Shown: piece by piece, positions 32,409 to 33,064 of the stretch | Layout of the letters: every line of letters starts with the position of its first letter | Position numbering within the stretch: position 1 is the first letter of the stretch | Source: an uncultured Ruminococcus sp. | Lineage (GTDB): Bacteria > Bacillota > Clostridia > Oscillospirales > CAG-272 | NCBI GenBank assembly: GCA_902778725.1 | Contig: CACYYS010000018.1 | Span: forward strand, 1 to 33,064 | Direction of reading: 5' to 3' | DNA length: 33,064 nt | Position numbers and translations under genes: made by a program | The notes under the pieces: generated by a model | Database searches by the model: none | Seen by the model: only the letters and a program-made list of their open reading frames with translations | Told to the model about the DNA's origin: nothing

Positions 32409-33064
32409 ATGACAGATCTGCTCAGGGAATTTGCCGGCGCCTGCCGGCGCGAGATCGCCTCGGCCGAGGTGATCGAGGACTATCCGCTCGGAGAGAAGAC
32501 GACGATGAAGGCGGGCGGGAACGCCGCGCTTTGCGTCCTGCCGAAGGACAGGGACGCCTTTCTTTCCGTCCTGCGGCTTTTGCGGCGGTATCCCGTCCGC
32601 TACGCCGTCCTCGGACACGGCTCCAATCTCGTCGTATCCGATTCGGGGTATCCCGGCGCTGTGATCCGGACGGAAGAAATGAAAGAACTCCGGATAACGG
32701 GGACCGAGATCCGCGCGGACGCGGGCGTGATGCTCTCCGCTCTGGCGGGGGCCGCCTGTGAGGCGGGTCTCTCCGGCCTTGAATTTGCCTTCGGCATCCC
32801 CGGGACCATCGGCGGCGCCTGCTATATGAATGCGGGCGCGTACGGCGGCGAGACGGCGGCCGTTCTTGTCTCCGTCACCTGCTTTGATATGCGGGAGGGG
32901 ACGGTGCGCGAAATGCCTGTTTCCGCCTGCCGGTACGGGTACCGCAGCAGCGTCTTTATGGAGGACAGGGAGAAGATCATCCTTTCCTGTACGCTCCGCC
33001 TCGTTCCGGGAGACCGGGAGACGATCTCCGCTTTGATGAAAAAAAATATGGAAGCCCGGAAAGA
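32409..33064 (+). CDS. murB: UDP-N-acetylenolpyruvoylglucosamine reductase, MurB (3' end beyond window)
   Basis: First 218 codons of MurB, the FAD/NADPH enzyme that reduces enolpyruvyl-UDP-GlcNAc to UDP-MurNAc. Visible are PLGEKTTMKAGGNA near 27-40, VLGHGSNLVVSD (FAD loop) near 68-79, LEFAFGIPGTIGGACYMNAG near 124-143 and SACRYGYRSSVF, whose Ser is the catalytic acid in the family. The spacing fits the shorter type II MurB (Staphylococcus-like). GATAGGGATAGG is just before the ATG. It may belong to the nusB-recN transcript or have a promoter in recN; none is evident. C terminus not in the window. Confidence 0.95.
   Translation, partial: MTDLLREFAGACRREIASAEVIEDYPLGEKTTMKAGGNAALCVLPKDRDAFLSVLRLLRRYPVRYAVLGHGSNLVVSDSGYPGAVIRTEEMKELRITGTEIRADAGVMLSALAGAACEAGLSGLEFAFGIPGTIGGACYMNAGAYGGETAAVLVSVTCFDMREGTVREMPVSACRYGYRSSVFMEDREKIILSCTLRLVPGDRETISALMKKNMEARK

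Noticed and set aside
1..33064. tRNA, rRNA, CRISPR arrays, insertion sequences, attachment sites
   Set aside because: No cloverleaf, repeat-spacer pattern, transposase or integrase coding region, or long direct or inverted repeats were seen in any gap; this is by eye and small RNAs could be missed.

Overview
The window reads as a chromosomal core segment of a GC-rich, low-branching Firmicute of the class Clostridia. Evidence is the gene order (dgt-dnaG-rpoD; nusB ... xseA-xseB-ispA-tlyA-nadK-argR-recN), a four-cysteine zinc-type L31, a SpoIIM-like membrane protein, a DUF3343/cysteine-desulfurase pair, strong GGAGG-type ribosome binding sites and TTGACA/TATAAT promoters that nearly all have a 17-base spacer. 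Genus cannot be decided from the sequence alone. I see no prophage, insertion sequence, CRISPR array, rRNA or tRNA gene. Coding density is high, and the many long ORFs on the opposite strand of real genes are shadows of the GC-rich codon usage.

Layout. 1-1317 (minus): proC followed by a truncated SpoIIM-like membrane protein. 1444-2687: GNAT acetyltransferase and an endonuclease/exonuclease/phosphatase-fold protein, closed by a terminator. 2763-5339: D,D-carboxypeptidase and glucose-6-phosphate isomerase. 5471-6812: two single-gene units, a small P-loop protein and a strikingly cysteine-rich protein, each with its own terminator. 7028-7881: rplM-rpsI. 8013-8949: a lipoprotein and a small unknown protein. 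9009-12899 (minus): an acyl-CoA/acyl-ACP ligase, a dedicated acyl carrier protein and a membrane-bound nucleotide-sugar 4,6-dehydratase in one operon. 13064-15121: a small membrane-anchored protein, NfeD and a stomatin/SPFH protein. 15232-17405: rpmE, hflX and a YigZ/IMPACT protein. 17550-21451: dgt-dnaG-rpoD. 21578-23299: an orphan solute-binding lipoprotein. 23320-24707 (minus): DUF3343 carrier-like protein and cysteine desulfurase. 24918-33064: a long, tightly packed operon nusB, tsaD-like, xseA, xseB, ispA, tlyA, nadK, argR, recN and the start of murB.

Most genes are housekeeping (cell wall, glycolysis, translation, replication, repair, isoprenoids). The parts most worth a second look are the ligase-ACP-dehydratase operon, the cysteine-rich protein with a possible sporulation-type promoter, the DUF3343/desulfurase pair, a gene at 13064 with no ordinary start codon, the replacement of folD and dxs in the nusB-recN operon relative to Bacillus, several leader hairpins placed against ribosome binding sites, and a strong preference for G-ending codons before Ile ATC that floods the sequence with GATC.
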